Shown: positions 52,520-61,691, counted from the first letter of the stretch. The stretch: 64,000 bases of DNA from Anaerobranca gottschalkii DSM 13577 (GCF_900111575.1 NZ_FOIF01000004.1:31985-95984), one strand, 5' to 3'. Notes: generated by a model from the letters alone, not told the origin. Translations and numbers: made by a program.

Positions 52520-53031
52520 TACCTGTCATTTCAGTAGTAGCCGGTTGTTCAAATTCAGGAAAAACCTTCCTCTTATGTCAAATTATTAATTCATTAAAAA
52601 ATCGGGGCTATAAAGTGGCAACTATTAAACACGATGTCCATGGATTTGAAATTGACCATCCCGGCAAGGATACCTATAAACACAGGCAAGCAGGGGCAGA
52701 TATTGTCATGATTTCTTCTCCTAAACAATTGGCTATGATAGAACAAGTAGAAGGAGAATATTCTTTAGATCAACTTTTGACAAAAATCAGTGGAGTAGAT
52801 ATCGTCTTTACTGAAGGCTATAAAAAAATGGATAAACCTAAAATTGAAGTATTTAGAAAGGGAATTTCTAAAGAACTGGTATCACCTCTAGACCAACTTA
52901 TAGCTATTGTCACCGATGTCTATATTGAAAATATAAAAAAAGAAATCCCCCAATTCTCTTTTAATGAAATTGAGAAATTAGTGGATTTCATCGAAAAACA
53001 GTATTTACCTAAAGGGAACTTACCTAAATAA
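52516..53031 (+). CDS. mobB: MobB, GTP-binding molybdopterin guanine dinucleotide accessory protein
   Basis: This 171-residue GTPase has the P-loop VVAGCSNSGKTFLLCQII near its N-terminus, then VATIKHDVHGFEIDHPGKDTYKH and FTEGYKKMDKPKIEVFR, all typical of MobB. It helps attach GMP to molybdopterin, the form used by PhsA-type enzymes. It is translationally coupled to moeA and overlaps the convergent CHR-domain gene by 12 bases. Confidence 0.95.
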   Translation: MIPVISVVAGCSNSGKTFLLCQIINSLKNRGYKVATIKHDVHGFEIDHPGKDTYKHRQAGADIVMISSPKQLAMIEQVEGEYSLDQLLTKISGVDIVFTEGYKKMDKPKIEVFRKGISKELVSPLDQLIAIVTDVYIENIKKEIPQFSFNEIEKLVDFIEKQYLPKGNLPK

Positions 53032-53541
53032 AAATATACCTATAACTCCAGCACCAATAATAACAGGAGCTACATCTATTTTAGTGAAAGTCATCACTAA
53101 AAAAGCTATAAAGGCTAATACTATCCCTTTTAGATCAAAATTAGAACCACCCATAGCTTTATAAGCAAAGCTGATTAATAACCCTACTGTGGCAAATTGG
53201 ACTCCTTTGATAAATTTGTCACTGTAGGGTATTTTATTCATCTTCAACAATACACTATATAGCAATAACATCAACACTACAGGGACAATCATACTTGATA
53301 ATACTGCTACGATTACTCCCAAAATACCAGCAACTTTATAGCCAGTATAAGTAGCCAATTTAACGGAAATAGCCCCTGGAATACCTTGGGTCACCCCTAG
53401 GATCTGTAGAAATTCATCTTCCATAAGCCAATTATTACGGACAACTACCTCGTTTTTAATTATCGGTATAAGTGTATAACCACCACCGATAGAAAGTAAC
53501 CCAACTTTAAAGAATGCTATTGCTAAATTTATTAACTCCAT
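53020..53541 (-). CDS. chrA: Single-domain chromate transporter (CHR) family protein
   Basis: This 173-residue membrane protein has about five spans. FFKVGLLSIGGGYTLIPIIK and GVTQGIPGAISVKLATYTGY are the CHR-domain motifs. Short CHR proteins normally come as pairs of adjacent genes; only one is here, and the next gene is a radical SAM protein. Chromate or sulfate transport is the family annotation; the actual substrate is unknown. Confidence 0.88.
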   Translation of the reverse strand: MELINLAIAFFKVGLLSIGGGYTLIPIIKNEVVVRNNWLMEDEFLQILGVTQGIPGAISVKLATYTGYKVAGILGVIVAVLSSMIVPVVLMLLLYSVLLKMNKIPYSDKFIKGVQFATVGLLISFAYKAMGGSNFDLKGIVLAFIAFLVMTFTKIDVAPVIIGAGVIGIFLFR

Positions 53542-53566
53542 AAAAATTCACCTCCCCAAAGTCTCT

Positions 53567-54430
53567 TTAAAGCCCTCTATAAAACTCATTTTTAAAGTTC
53601 CTGATCTTTTTTATCCCCTCAATTTCTGCCAATATTTTAGCCTTATCCTTATTTAATATCCCTTTTAATGGAACATAATTTGAGGCATGATTACATCTAA
53701 AAACACAGTTTTCTAAATCTAAATTTTCTATCATCAACCTTAACTCTTCCATAATTTCATCTGGTGATAATAACTCAAACTCTCCCCTTTGAACTTCTTT
53801 TGCTAAAGGTGTATCCCCTTCTAACATCAAAGTTAAAGGTGAAAAATAGTTAGGATTAATAGCACTAATAACTTCAGCTGTTTTTTCAGCATGACTTCGC
53901 CAGAGTTTTTTACCACCTAATCCTAATATTACCATTGTAGAAAGTTGAAATCCAGCATCTATAGCCTTTTTCCCAGCTATAATCATCTCTTCTGAGGTAA
54001 CCCCTTTATTTACCTTTTTTAGTACTCCATCACAGCCACTTTCTACTCCAAGGTATAAAAGGGATAAGCCAGCTTTTTGAAGTTCTTTAAGTTCGTCTAA
54101 GCCTTTTTTTAAGAGGTCCTTAGGAGCAGCATAGCAGCTTATCCTTTGGAGGTAAGGAAAGTTATCCTTTAGATCCTGTAAAACTTCTAACAAAACAGGG
54201 GTGGGGAGTACTAAAGCATTCCCATCTGCCAAAAAAATTCTAGAGGCATCGGGATATTGTTCCTTTCCCCAATTTATGTGTTCTTTTATTTCCTCTATTG
54301 ATTTGATGTAAAAATTTTTATCTTTATACATATAACAAAAAGTACATTTGTTATGGGAACAACCATGGCTTAGCTGTAAAATCAAACTGTATGCTTCACT
54401 AGGTGGTCTATATAATGGATAGTTGTACAT
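53567..54430 (-). CDS. Radical SAM protein with a CX4CX2C cluster motif
   Basis: This 287-residue protein contains LSHGCSHNKCTFCYMYKDK near residue 20: the cysteines are spaced CX4CX2C rather than the standard CX3CX2C. The following SRIFLADGNALVLPTPVLLE, GLSLLYLGVESGCDGVLKKV and LSTMVILGLGG resemble the elongator/oxygen-independent coproporphyrinogen oxidase-like radical SAM barrel. No substrate-binding domain is recognisable. It lies 25 bases upstream of the CHR gene on the same strand. Function unknown. Confidence 0.8.
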   Translation of the reverse strand: MYNYPLYRPPSEAYSLILQLSHGCSHNKCTFCYMYKDKNFYIKSIEEIKEHINWGKEQYPDASRIFLADGNALVLPTPVLLEVLQDLKDNFPYLQRISCYAAPKDLLKKGLDELKELQKAGLSLLYLGVESGCDGVLKKVNKGVTSEEMIIAGKKAIDAGFQLSTMVILGLGGKKLWRSHAEKTAEVISAINPNYFSPLTLMLEGDTPLAKEVQRGEFELLSPDEIMEELRLMIENLDLENCVFRCNHASNYVPLKGILNKDKAKILAEIEGIKKIRNFKNEFYRGL

Positions 54431-54524
54431 ATTTTCAACTCCTTATACTTCCTTCAAACTTCAATCATTAACTATATTTAAACTATATCATAAATTCAAC
54501 CTTAATTCAACCTTCTGAAAATAA

Positions 54525-54570
54525 ATATTAAAAATACCCCCAATTTCCTTAAAGAAAATCAGGGGGTATT
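54525..54570 (-). terminator. Terminator of the opuC-type operon
   Basis: On the minus strand AATACCCCC and GGGGGTATT enclose a second short stem and are followed by TTTTA. Confidence 0.8.
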
Positions 54571-54572
54571 TT

Positions 54573-55469
54573 TTAATCAATTAGCCCTTCACTTCTTAGC
54601 CAATTCCTAGCAACATCTCGAGGATTTTCCCCATCTAAGTCAACTTTAGCATTTAATTTCTGCATAGTTTCATCTGTCAGTCTTCCTGCTAATCTATTAA
54701 TAACTTCCTCTAATTGAGGGTATTTTTCAAGGGTATCTATTCTAATTATTGGTACTGCATAGTAAGGGGGAAAGAAGTTTTTATCATCTTCCAAAGTTTT
54801 TAGGTCAAAGGCTACTATCCTTCCATCTGTTGAAAAAGCATCATTTACATCGGCAGCACCATCTCTAACAGCAGCATAGGTTAACCCTGGGTCTAGACCT
54901 CTAGTATCACCAAAGGTTATTCCATAAACTTCTTGCAGACCTAAATAACCATCATTTCTTTCTAAAAATTCATGGGTAGCACCTAATGTTAGGTCTCCGG
55001 CATAGGGTACTAAATCACTTATAGTTTCTACTCCTAGCTCTTCAGCATGGGCTCTCCTCATCGCTAGAACGTAAGTGTTGTTAAATCCTAAAGGCTCTAA
55101 CCACTTAATTCCAAAGTTTTCTTCATACTTTTTAGCGACTATCTCATAAACCTTTTGACTATCATTTATAGGTTCTAAGCCTAATAAGTTGATATAGGCA
55201 GTTCCAGTATACTCGACATAGATGTCTAAATCGCCACGGCGAATTGCTCCATCTACAATATTGGTTCCTCCTAGATAGTTTCTATAATTTACAGAGATAT
55301 CGGTATTATTTTCAATTAATTCTCCTAACATATATACTAAGATATCTTGTTCGGTAAAATCTTTACCTCCAATAGAAATACCATCTCTTCCACTATTACA
55401 ACCTACTGAAATTAACATTATCCCTATTATCAATAATGGGAAAATAAGTTTTTTCTTTAAATTAAACAT
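54573..55469 (-). CDS. opuCC: Glycine betaine/choline-binding lipoprotein, OpuCC/ProX type
   Basis: This 298-residue lipoprotein has the signal ending LISVGC (C24). ISIGGKDFTEQDILVYMLGE, VNYRNYLGGTNIVDGAIRRG, DIYVEYTGTAY and VNDAFSTDGRIVAFDLKTLE are typical of OpuCC-class ligand-binding proteins. It captures quaternary ammonium osmoprotectants outside the cell and feeds the OpuCB-type permease encoded just upstream. Confidence 0.93.
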   Translation of the reverse strand: MFNLKKKLIFPLLIIGIMLISVGCNSGRDGISIGGKDFTEQDILVYMLGELIENNTDISVNYRNYLGGTNIVDGAIRRGDLDIYVEYTGTAYINLLGLEPINDSQKVYEIVAKKYEENFGIKWLEPLGFNNTYVLAMRRAHAEELGVETISDLVPYAGDLTLGATHEFLERNDGYLGLQEVYGITFGDTRGLDPGLTYAAVRDGAADVNDAFSTDGRIVAFDLKTLEDDKNFFPPYYAVPIIRIDTLEKYPQLEEVINRLAGRLTDETMQKLNAKVDLDGENPRDVARNWLRSEGLID

Positions 55470-55493
55470 TCACACTTCCTCCTTCAAAAACTT

Positions 55494-56141
55494 TTATTTT
55501 CTCAACCCCCTTGGAGTTGTTATCCACTCTAATTTCTTTATGCCATAATCAAAGGCAATTGCCAATAAAGCTGCGGGAATAGCACCGGCTAAAATTAAAC
55601 TATCATTACTTGTAGAAATTCCTCTGAAAATAAATTCACCCATACCTCCAGCTCCTGCTAAAGAAGCTAGTGTAGCTACTCCGATGATTAGAACTGTTGA
55701 TGTCCTTATACCTGCTACAATAACCGATAGTGCCAATGGTAGCTGTACTTTGAATAAAATCTGTTTATCTGTCATCCCCATACCCCTACCGGCGTCGATA
55801 ATAGCAGGGTCAACATTTACAATTCCTGTATATGTGTTCCGCAATATTGGTAAAAGCCCATAAATAGTGAGGGCTACTATAGCCGGTCTCATACTGATTC
55901 CTAAAATAGGAATTAAAAATCCTAGTAAGGCTAGAGAAGGTATAGTTTGAACTATTGCAGTTAATCCAATTACAGGATCAGCTATTTTTTTATGACGGGT
56001 TAAAAAGATCCCTAAAGGAACTGATATAGCTACAGCTATACCAAGGGAGATAAGGGATAATTGTATATGTTGAAAAAGGTATAATAATACCTCATCGGTA
56101 CGGGTAGTTAATATCCTAAAAAAGCCTAATAAACCTTCCAT
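55494..56141 (-). CDS. opuCB: Osmoprotectant ABC importer permease, OpuCB type
   Basis: This 215-residue permease has about six spans, with PSLALLGFLIPILGISMRPA and the EAA-like loop DAGRGMGMTDKQILFKVQLP. Bacillus OpuC has two permeases (OpuCB and OpuCD); here there is only one, which presumably forms a homodimer. It lies 28 bases after the ATPase gene. Confidence 0.92.
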   Translation of the reverse strand: MEGLLGFFRILTTRTDEVLLYLFQHIQLSLISLGIAVAISVPLGIFLTRHKKIADPVIGLTAIVQTIPSLALLGFLIPILGISMRPAIVALTIYGLLPILRNTYTGIVNVDPAIIDAGRGMGMTDKQILFKVQLPLALSVIVAGIRTSTVLIIGVATLASLAGAGGMGEFIFRGISTSNDSLILAGAIPAALLAIAFDYGIKKLEWITTPRGLRK

Positions 56142-56169
56142 AATTTCTTCACCTCTTTGTTTATTCTCA

Positions 56170-57276
56170 TTAAATTATATCTGCCAAAATTTTAACTAAA
56201 CTAGCCCTTGTAACCACTCCTAACACTTTGTTTTCATCATCAATTACTGGAACGAAAGAAACTTCATGCTCGTTTATTATATTTAATACCTCTTCAACTG
56301 ATTGGTTAATTTTAACTACTGGGTATTCATTTTTCATTACATCCTTTAAAGTTAAGTCTGGATTTTGATAATTTTGTTGTACATTCCATAGGGGAGCGAC
56401 CCCTAAATATTTACCTTTTTCTGTGATTATTAAAGTATCAACTTTATTTTTAATCATGGTATTTAGAGCTCCTACCAGGCCTTTATCAGCCCTTTCCTTT
56501 ACAGCCCTATCCATTATTACTTCAATAGCTGGAAACCCGTTGTTGGTTTTTAACCGATCTTTACCGATAAAATCTCTAACAAAGTCGTTTACTGGTTTTC
56601 TTAAAATATTTTCCGGTGTATCGATTTGTACAACTTCTCCATCTTTCATTATACAAATTCTATCAGCAATTTTTAGGGCTTCATCCATATCATGGGTAAC
56701 AAAAACGATGGTTTTTTTAATCTCTTCTTGCAGATTTACCAATTCTTCTTGTAATTGATCTCTACTTATAGGGTCTAAAGCACTGAAAGGCTCATCCATT
56801 AAGATTATATTGGGATCTGCTGCCAAGGCTCTAATAACACCTACCCTCTGCTGTTGGCCTCCACTTAATTCACTTGGATAGCGATTTTTATATGTCTGTG
56901 GAGCCAAACCTACCATTTCTAACAGCTCATCTACCCTTTTTTCGTATTTTTCTGGGTCCATCTTTTTTAATTTAGGTACTAAAGCCACATTTTCCCCTAT
57001 AGTCATATGGGGAAAAAGACCGATATTTTGGATGACATAACCGATATTCCTTCTAAGGGTTACAGGATTGATTTTTTGTATATCTTCACCGTTTATATAA
57101 ATTTTCCCATCTGTAGGTTCAATTAACCTATTGATCATTCTCATAGTAGTTGTTTTTCCACAACCACTGGGACCTATGAGAACTAAAAGTTCTCCTTTTT
57201 TTACTTCAAAGTTAATATCCTTTAAAGCTTCAAATCCATCATTGTAAACTTTTTTAACATTTTCAAATCTAATCAT
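56170..57276 (-). CDS. opuCA: Osmoprotectant ABC importer ATPase with CBS domains, OpuCA type
   Basis: This 368-residue ATPase has Walker A GPSGCGKTT, signature LSGGQQQRVGVIRAL and Walker B IILMDEPFSALDP, then two C-terminal CBS domains (residues about 240-368, ending VPVIDDENKVLGVVTRASLV), which sense ionic strength or cyclic di-AMP in relatives. ATG 57276 sits 8 bases after AAAGGGG; an earlier start at 57336 is rejected. It leads the operon, and salt-regulated uptake is inferred from the family. Confidence 0.93.
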   Translation of the reverse strand: MIRFENVKKVYNDGFEALKDINFEVKKGELLVLIGPSGCGKTTTMRMINRLIEPTDGKIYINGEDIQKINPVTLRRNIGYVIQNIGLFPHMTIGENVALVPKLKKMDPEKYEKRVDELLEMVGLAPQTYKNRYPSELSGGQQQRVGVIRALAADPNIILMDEPFSALDPISRDQLQEELVNLQEEIKKTIVFVTHDMDEALKIADRICIMKDGEVVQIDTPENILRKPVNDFVRDFIGKDRLKTNNGFPAIEVIMDRAVKERADKGLVGALNTMIKNKVDTLIITEKGKYLGVAPLWNVQQNYQNPDLTLKDVMKNEYPVVKINQSVEEVLNIINEHEVSFVPVIDDENKVLGVVTRASLVKILADII

Positions 57277-57456
57277 TACCATTTCCCCTTTCATCACAAC
57301 ACTATTAATGTTAACATAATATTCCTGTCTGCTCAAAAGGGCTATGGAGTTCTAAGGAAGAGGATTGTAAAGAAAATTATCGATAAATCAGATAATATTG
57401 CTTTTTCTTATAAATCCTCCCATATACTCCCATATACTCCTTTATTCTAAAATTAA

Positions 57457-57490
57457 AAGCAAGATCTATTGATTACAATAAATCTTGCTT
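57457..57490 (-). terminator. Terminator downstream of the hcp pseudogene
   Basis: AAGCAAGATCTATTG and CAATAAATCTTGCTT pair with one mismatch; a T-rich stretch follows on the minus strand. Confidence 0.7.
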
Positions 57491-57503
57491 AAAGTTATTT
57501 CTC

Positions 57504-58991
57504 TTATAAACCAGCTTTTAAAGATTCTTTTAAATCTTCATCAGGGGTACTTATTGGTTTGATATTAAAGGTATCAACTAAATACTGTAATACATTGGGG
57601 GAAATAAAGGCTGGTAAGCTTGGCCCTAAATACATTCCTTTAATACCTAATGATAATAAGGCTAGTAATACAGCTACTGCCTTTTGTTCATACCAAGATA
57701 ATACGATAGTGAGGGGTAGTGAATTGACATCGGTTTGGAAAGCATCTGCTAAAGCTGTCGCTACCCTTATTGCAGAATAAGAGTCATTGCATTGACCAAC
57801 ATCTAACAAGCGAGGTAACCCAGCTACAGTACCAAAATCTAGTTTATTGAATCGGTATTTTCCACAAGCTAAAGTTAATATTATGCAATCTTCAGGAACC
57901 TTTTGGGCAAATTCTGTATAATAATTTCTGCCAGGTTTTGCTCCATCACACCCACCTATTAAAAAGAAATGCCGTATTTGACCTTCTTTTACAGCCTAAA
58001 CTATTTTTTCAGCATGGGATAATATTTCATGGTGTCCAAAACCAACTAAAATTTCTTGTTCTTTTTCATCTTCCTTAAAACCACCTAATTCAATAGCTTT
58101 ATTGATAATTTCGGTGAAATCTTTAGTCCCATCTTCTTTTAATTCAATGTGTTTAATTCCATCCCATCCTACTACATTTGTGGTATAGAGCCTATCTTTA
58201 TAAGTATCCCTAGGTTTCATTAAACAATTAGTTGTCATTAAAATACAACCTGGTATTCCATCAAACTCTTTTTGCTGATTTTGCCATGCAGAACCAAAGT
58301 TTCCTACAAAGTGTTTATATTTTTTAAGCTCTGGGTAACCGTGGGCTGGAAGCATTTCGCCGTGGGTATAAATGTTAACCCCTTTACCTTCTGATTGCTG
58401 CAATAATTGTTCAAGATCCCTTAAGTCATGGCCAGAGACTATTATAAATGGGCCTTTTTTCTTGGTAACTGTTACTTTTTGCATCTTCGGATTTTTGTAC
58501 TTAGTGGTATTAGCTTCATCGAGGATACTCATAACTTCGACTGCCATCTCTCCAGTTCTCATAGCCATTCTAATATAGTCATCTAAATTCATCCGTTCAT
58601 TGGTTAATGACTCTAAGGCATAGAAGTAAAAATCATCTACTTGATCACTGTGGTGATTGATATATCTCCCTTGATGACCATATGCACTAATTCCTTTTAT
58701 TCCGTAGAGTATGGTAGAACGGAGGGAACGAATATCTGGATCTAAGTCTTGATCATACATAATCCCTGCTTTAATGGAATCTCTCAACATATCTTCTTTA
58801 GTACCACTTAAGTTATATGTAGCTTCATCTGGATAGTTACCCTCAGGGGCTCTACTTCTAAGTTCCTCTTTAATTCTTTGGGATTCCTTAAGTAAATTTA
58901 CATGGTAATCTGCATCAAAGTTTACATTAGTCAATGTGGTAAACAGGGCATTTTCCACAAATTTTACGATTTCCTTTTGGATTTTGTACAT
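57504..58991 (-). pseudogene. hcp: Hybrid cluster protein (hydroxylamine reductase) with two lesions
   Basis: The reading frame encodes the C-terminal three quarters of Hcp. All seven hybrid-cluster ligand regions are recognisable: SGHDLRDLEQ (His), YTHGEMLPAHGYP (Glu), TTNCLMKPRDT (Cys), [13 protein letters not shown] (persulfide Cys), LACGKYRF (Cys), [10 protein letters not shown] (Cys) and [10 protein letters not shown] (Glu). Two lesions are visible. The N-terminal domain of about 100 residues with the CxxC cluster motif is missing: the frame begins MYKIQKEIVKFVENALFTT with an in-frame TAG two codons earlier. Also, a TAG at 57996-57998 interrupts the frame between HAEKIV and [11 protein letters not shown]. 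The rest is undamaged, so the losses look recent. Confidence 0.88.
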
Positions 58992-59027
58992 GGTCTAAAA
59001 TAAAGCTATAAAAAAATTAGTCTTTAT

Positions 59028-59276
59028 TTATTCTCTGATAACGTAAAATATCAACAGTATAAGCTGAATTATCGAAAAAAGAAAAATTAATCCAAACAAT
59101 ACTGCGTTGTAATAATTAAAAACAAGCATAATAATTAGTATTAGGTTTACAGCTAAAAACAAGAAGCGAGCTACAGTAAGTTCATCATTTTTTCTTGTTT
59201 TAATGGTTTGGATGCTAGTTGAAATTAAAGAAACTAACAACATAAATAAAAGAAACCATTGAAAAATCCCATTCAT
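59028..59276 (-). CDS. Small hypothetical membrane protein
   Basis: This 82-residue protein has three hydrophobic segments (WFLLFMLLVSLISTS, FLFLAVNLILIIMLVF, LFGLIFLFSIIQLILLIFYVI) and a short charged loop, TRKNDELTVAR. I do not recognise a family. It lies between two decayed genes, 37 bases from the hcp remnant and 17 bases from the rep remnant. It may belong to the former mobile element or be a chromosomal leftover. Confidence 0.5.
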   Translation of the reverse strand: MNGIFQWFLLFMLLVSLISTSIQTIKTRKNDELTVARFLFLAVNLILIIMLVFNYYNAVLFGLIFLFSIIQLILLIFYVIRE

Positions 59277-59293
59277 CCTTTATCTTCCTCTCT

Positions 59294-60238
59294 TTAAAAG
59301 TAATTCTTTATATATTGCTTATAGCCAATATACCAGTTATAGACCTCAATGGAATATTTGACATCATCCCTCAATTCTTCTTCATTATCGGTATTAACTA
59401 AGTCACCATCTTCTGGATCATCAAGGTTTAACAGTTTATGTATCTTCCTAAGCTCACCACCAAAAGCAATAAGTCTGCGATTTGCTAAGGCTCCATCAAG
59501 TTCTAGCACTGTTTTATCTGTTAAATCCTTATTATTCTCGATTAGATAATCAGTATCTTTAACAGCATATTTTACAGTTTCTGCAACAGATTTAGCTGTT
59601 TGTTTTTTGGTACCTGTTTTAAATGCTCTAACATCAACAACAGGTGTATAATCGACCTTTAAACAATCCTTCCAAAGGCTTGTCCATTCTTCCTGCGATA
59701 AATAAAGGTCTGTTTTTTTAAAATAACTTTTATTAACCATCAAGATTATGTGTAACCTATAAGCTCTAAACCAACCCTTAACAGCTTTTTTAACCTTGGC
59801 TTTTAACACAAGTTTTTTAAAAGCATAAAACAAATTATCAATTTGCCTGCTTAACTCATGTCCTTCAATGTTTTTACAAGTTATAGTTAGAAAAAATATA
59901 AAGCGATACTCCTGCTCTTGAAGGGCATAGTCCATAACTTTTGAAACTTGACCGAATATTTTAAGCGACCTTCTCCAGTTACAGATAGAACATAACCTCA
60001 CCTGGCAAGATTTCATACTGTGCAATTTCCTTTCACCAGTATGATAATTCACTTTAAAGCTAAGTTCACAACTACAATATTTAACCCTAAAAGCCTTGTC
60101 TTTCAATCCGATTCGCTTATAACTATCTGCTAGTTGTAGAGTAAGCAACTTTTTTTCTCTCCAAGGTTGTTATTTTCCGTTTTTTACATCTTTTAGGACT
60201 TCACTTGATTTAGTATTTATGCTATTATTGTGGTACAT
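59294..60238 (-). pseudogene. Rolling-circle replication initiator (Rep_1 family), interrupted and missing its HUH motif
   Basis: The minus strand encodes a pC194/pUB110-type Rep. The frame starts at ATG 60238 with MYHNNSINTKSSEVLKDVKN, is cut by an in-frame TAA at 60170-60172, and resumes QPWREKKLLTLQLADSYKRI without a frame change. Typical segments follow: CQVRLCSICNWRRSLKIFGQ, RFIFFLTITCKN and SVAETVKYAVKDTDYL, which holds the catalytic tyrosine region. Between GWFRA and LHIILMVNKSYFK about 16 residues are missing, including most of the HxH metal motif. The protein cannot nick DNA; it marks an integrated plasmid or element. Confidence 0.85.
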
Positions 60239-60518
60239 AATAAAAAATGCTCCTTTCGTTAGGGCTATCCTCTCGGAAGGATAAAAAATCCTCTTGGTTA
60301 TTTGGTTTGGATTCGACACCTAAATCATAACACGAGGGATTTTTTATGTCTAGAGATAATTTCCACCCTAAAAAACACTAAAAAAAGACCTATAAACACT
60401 GATATTAAAGGCTTTTTAAGGGATTTATGAATCTTGCTAGTGTTCACATAGTATTAAATATAAGAAAAACCCTAAAAAACCATTAAAAAAAAGCGCCATT
60501 CGGCGCACTTAAGTTCAT
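60239..60518. repeat. Gene-free stretch upstream of rep with an inverted repeat and a terminator
   Basis: ATAAAAAATCC (60281-60291) and GGATTTTTTAT (60337-60347) are exact inverses 45 bases apart, the arms slightly extendable with a bulge. The position upstream of a rolling-circle rep suggests remains of an origin or leader structure, but I see no known nick-site sequence. GCGCC (60493-60497) and GGCGC (60502-60506) form a terminator with eight Ts on the minus strand for the next gene. Confidence 0.45.
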
Positions 60519-60776
60519 TTATATTTTATAGTGCTCTCCATGAAGTCCTATATAATCTTTGGGATACATTTCTGCTCCACAACTCTCACAGCTAAATCTA
60601 GGCGGTATTGATGTATCTCCATCATCCATCATATCAAAGTATTCCACTACTTCCTTGGGAACTTTTTCTACAATCTTGCACCCCAAACAAACATACTCTA
60701 TAAAATTCTTTGAGTTTGAACGTGCCCCTGTCAAGTAGACAGCAGAAAAAAATAAAATTACCAAGGTGTCAATCAA
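60519..60776 (-). CDS. Small zinc-ribbon protein, probably with a replaced N-terminus
   Basis: This 85-residue frame contains CLGCK and, 31 residues later, CESCG, a zinc-ribbon pair, followed by EMYPKDYIGLHGEHYKI. I cannot name the family. The first 20 or so residues (MIDTLVILFFSAVYLTGARS) are hydrophobic and are encoded by DNA that looks like an insertion end (CTGTC/GACAG at 60728-60742 and TGTCAATCAA repeats just beyond). There is no ribosome site before the TTG at 60776, so the gene is likely truncated. Linkage to the rep remnant suggests it came with that element. Confidence 0.45.
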   Translation of the reverse strand: MIDTLVILFFSAVYLTGARSNSKNFIEYVCLGCKIVEKVPKEVVEYFDMMDDGDTSIPPRFSCESCGAEMYPKDYIGLHGEHYKI

Positions 60777-60792
60777 CTAGTTTTGATTGACA
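60767..60792. repeat. Inverted repeat next to the transposon
   Basis: TGTCAATCAA and TTGATTGACA are exact inverses around a six-base loop, followed by TCTTTTTT on the plus strand. It could be a terminator, or an end sequence of an insertion element. Confidence 0.45.
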
Positions 60793-61014
60793 TCTTTTTT
60801 GCACTTTAATCCAAATATATTTCTCGAACCTGTTAACTTAGGGTCGTTGTACCACTCTAGACTTGTATTCTTAGGCAGAAGTTAATTGTAAACTTGCAAA
60901 ATAAATAATAAGCAAATGAAAGATTTTAATCAAAATAAAATTACTAATCCATATATCTTTCCCTAAGATAATTTGATAAAATATTTTCAAAATATTTTAG
61001 GGGAGGATTTTTTT

Positions 61015-61545
61015 ATGCAATATATACACGATTTTAAAATTAGTATTAAAACATATTGTGAGAATAATATACACAATGATTATCCAGAATTTAATATATG
61101 TCCTATGTGTAAAGCCCATGTAAATCTTGAAAAAAAAGGATTTTACAAACGTTATGCTATTACTTTACATAATATATATCAAATTAAAATTAGAAGATAT
61201 TATTGCCCTTGCTGTAAGAAAACTCTATCTATTTTACCTTCTTTTCTTTTGCCACGTTATCAGTATTCACTTGAGGTTATTATGGAGTGTTTAGAAATTC
61301 TTATCCTTAACAAAAAACAACATGTACCTTTTTATCGGCAGTTAATGTTTTTTTACAAAAAGAGATTTTTGAAGAATTTGCCTAAATATATTGCTTTTTT
61401 CCGAGATTTTAAGAAGGAAGAGGTCTTTAGCAGTAATAAAAAAGAAAAGGCCATAAAATTGTTTAAAATGATCTCTTCCTTCCCCAAGGAAAACTTCGCA
61501 AAAAAGTTTTACGATCACTTTCAAACAAATTTTATGGCAATTTAA
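61015..61545 (+). pseudogene. DUF6431-like zinc-ribbon protein of the transposon, probably interrupted
   Basis: This 176-residue frame starts at ATG 61015 behind AGGGGAGG. It has a zinc ribbon with C29, C32, C64 and C67 (CPMC...CPCC), then KKTLSILPSFLLPRYQYSLE, which matches DUF6431 proteins found with such transposases. The frame stops at 61543-61545, but the same frame after a second stop (61561-61563) reads AYLLCHGKESHIKLYLQRLTG up to 61656, which looks like the lost C-terminal tail. Either two stops have inactivated the gene or the tail is chance; I favour a damaged gene. Confidence 0.6.
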
Positions 61546-61644
61546 TTTTACTATAAAAATTGAAAAAAAGAAAGGTTTTTTAAAAAAACAGCTTATTTGC
61601 TTTGTCATGGGAAAGAAAGTCATATAAAATTGTATTTACAGAGG

Positions 61645-61656
61645 TTAACCGGTTAA
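61645..61656. promoter_or_regulatory. Perfect 12-base palindrome upstream of the transposase gene
   Basis: TTAACCGGTTAA lies 35 bases before the transposase start, inside GAG...CTC. It could be a protein-binding site, or simply the end of the zinc-ribbon gene's former coding sequence. Confidence 0.35.
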
Positions 61657-61691
61657 TCTCCTTAAATATTCAATTTTAAGGAGGCATTTCA

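Noticed and set aside
57421..57440. Tandem CATATACTCC repeat
   Set aside because: Only two copies in AT-rich intergenic DNA; no array, no spacers and no function visible. Not a CRISPR.
57996..57998. TAG in hcp read as pyrrolysine
   Set aside because: Hcp is not a known pyrrolysine protein, the TAG falls at a non-catalytic position, and the same gene has lost its N-terminal domain, so a nonsense mutation is simpler.
60303..60325. Sequence resembling a tRNA T-arm (minus strand GTGTCGAATCC)
   Set aside because: The T-loop is imperfect and no acceptor, anticodon or D arm could be traced on either side, so no tRNA or attachment site is called.
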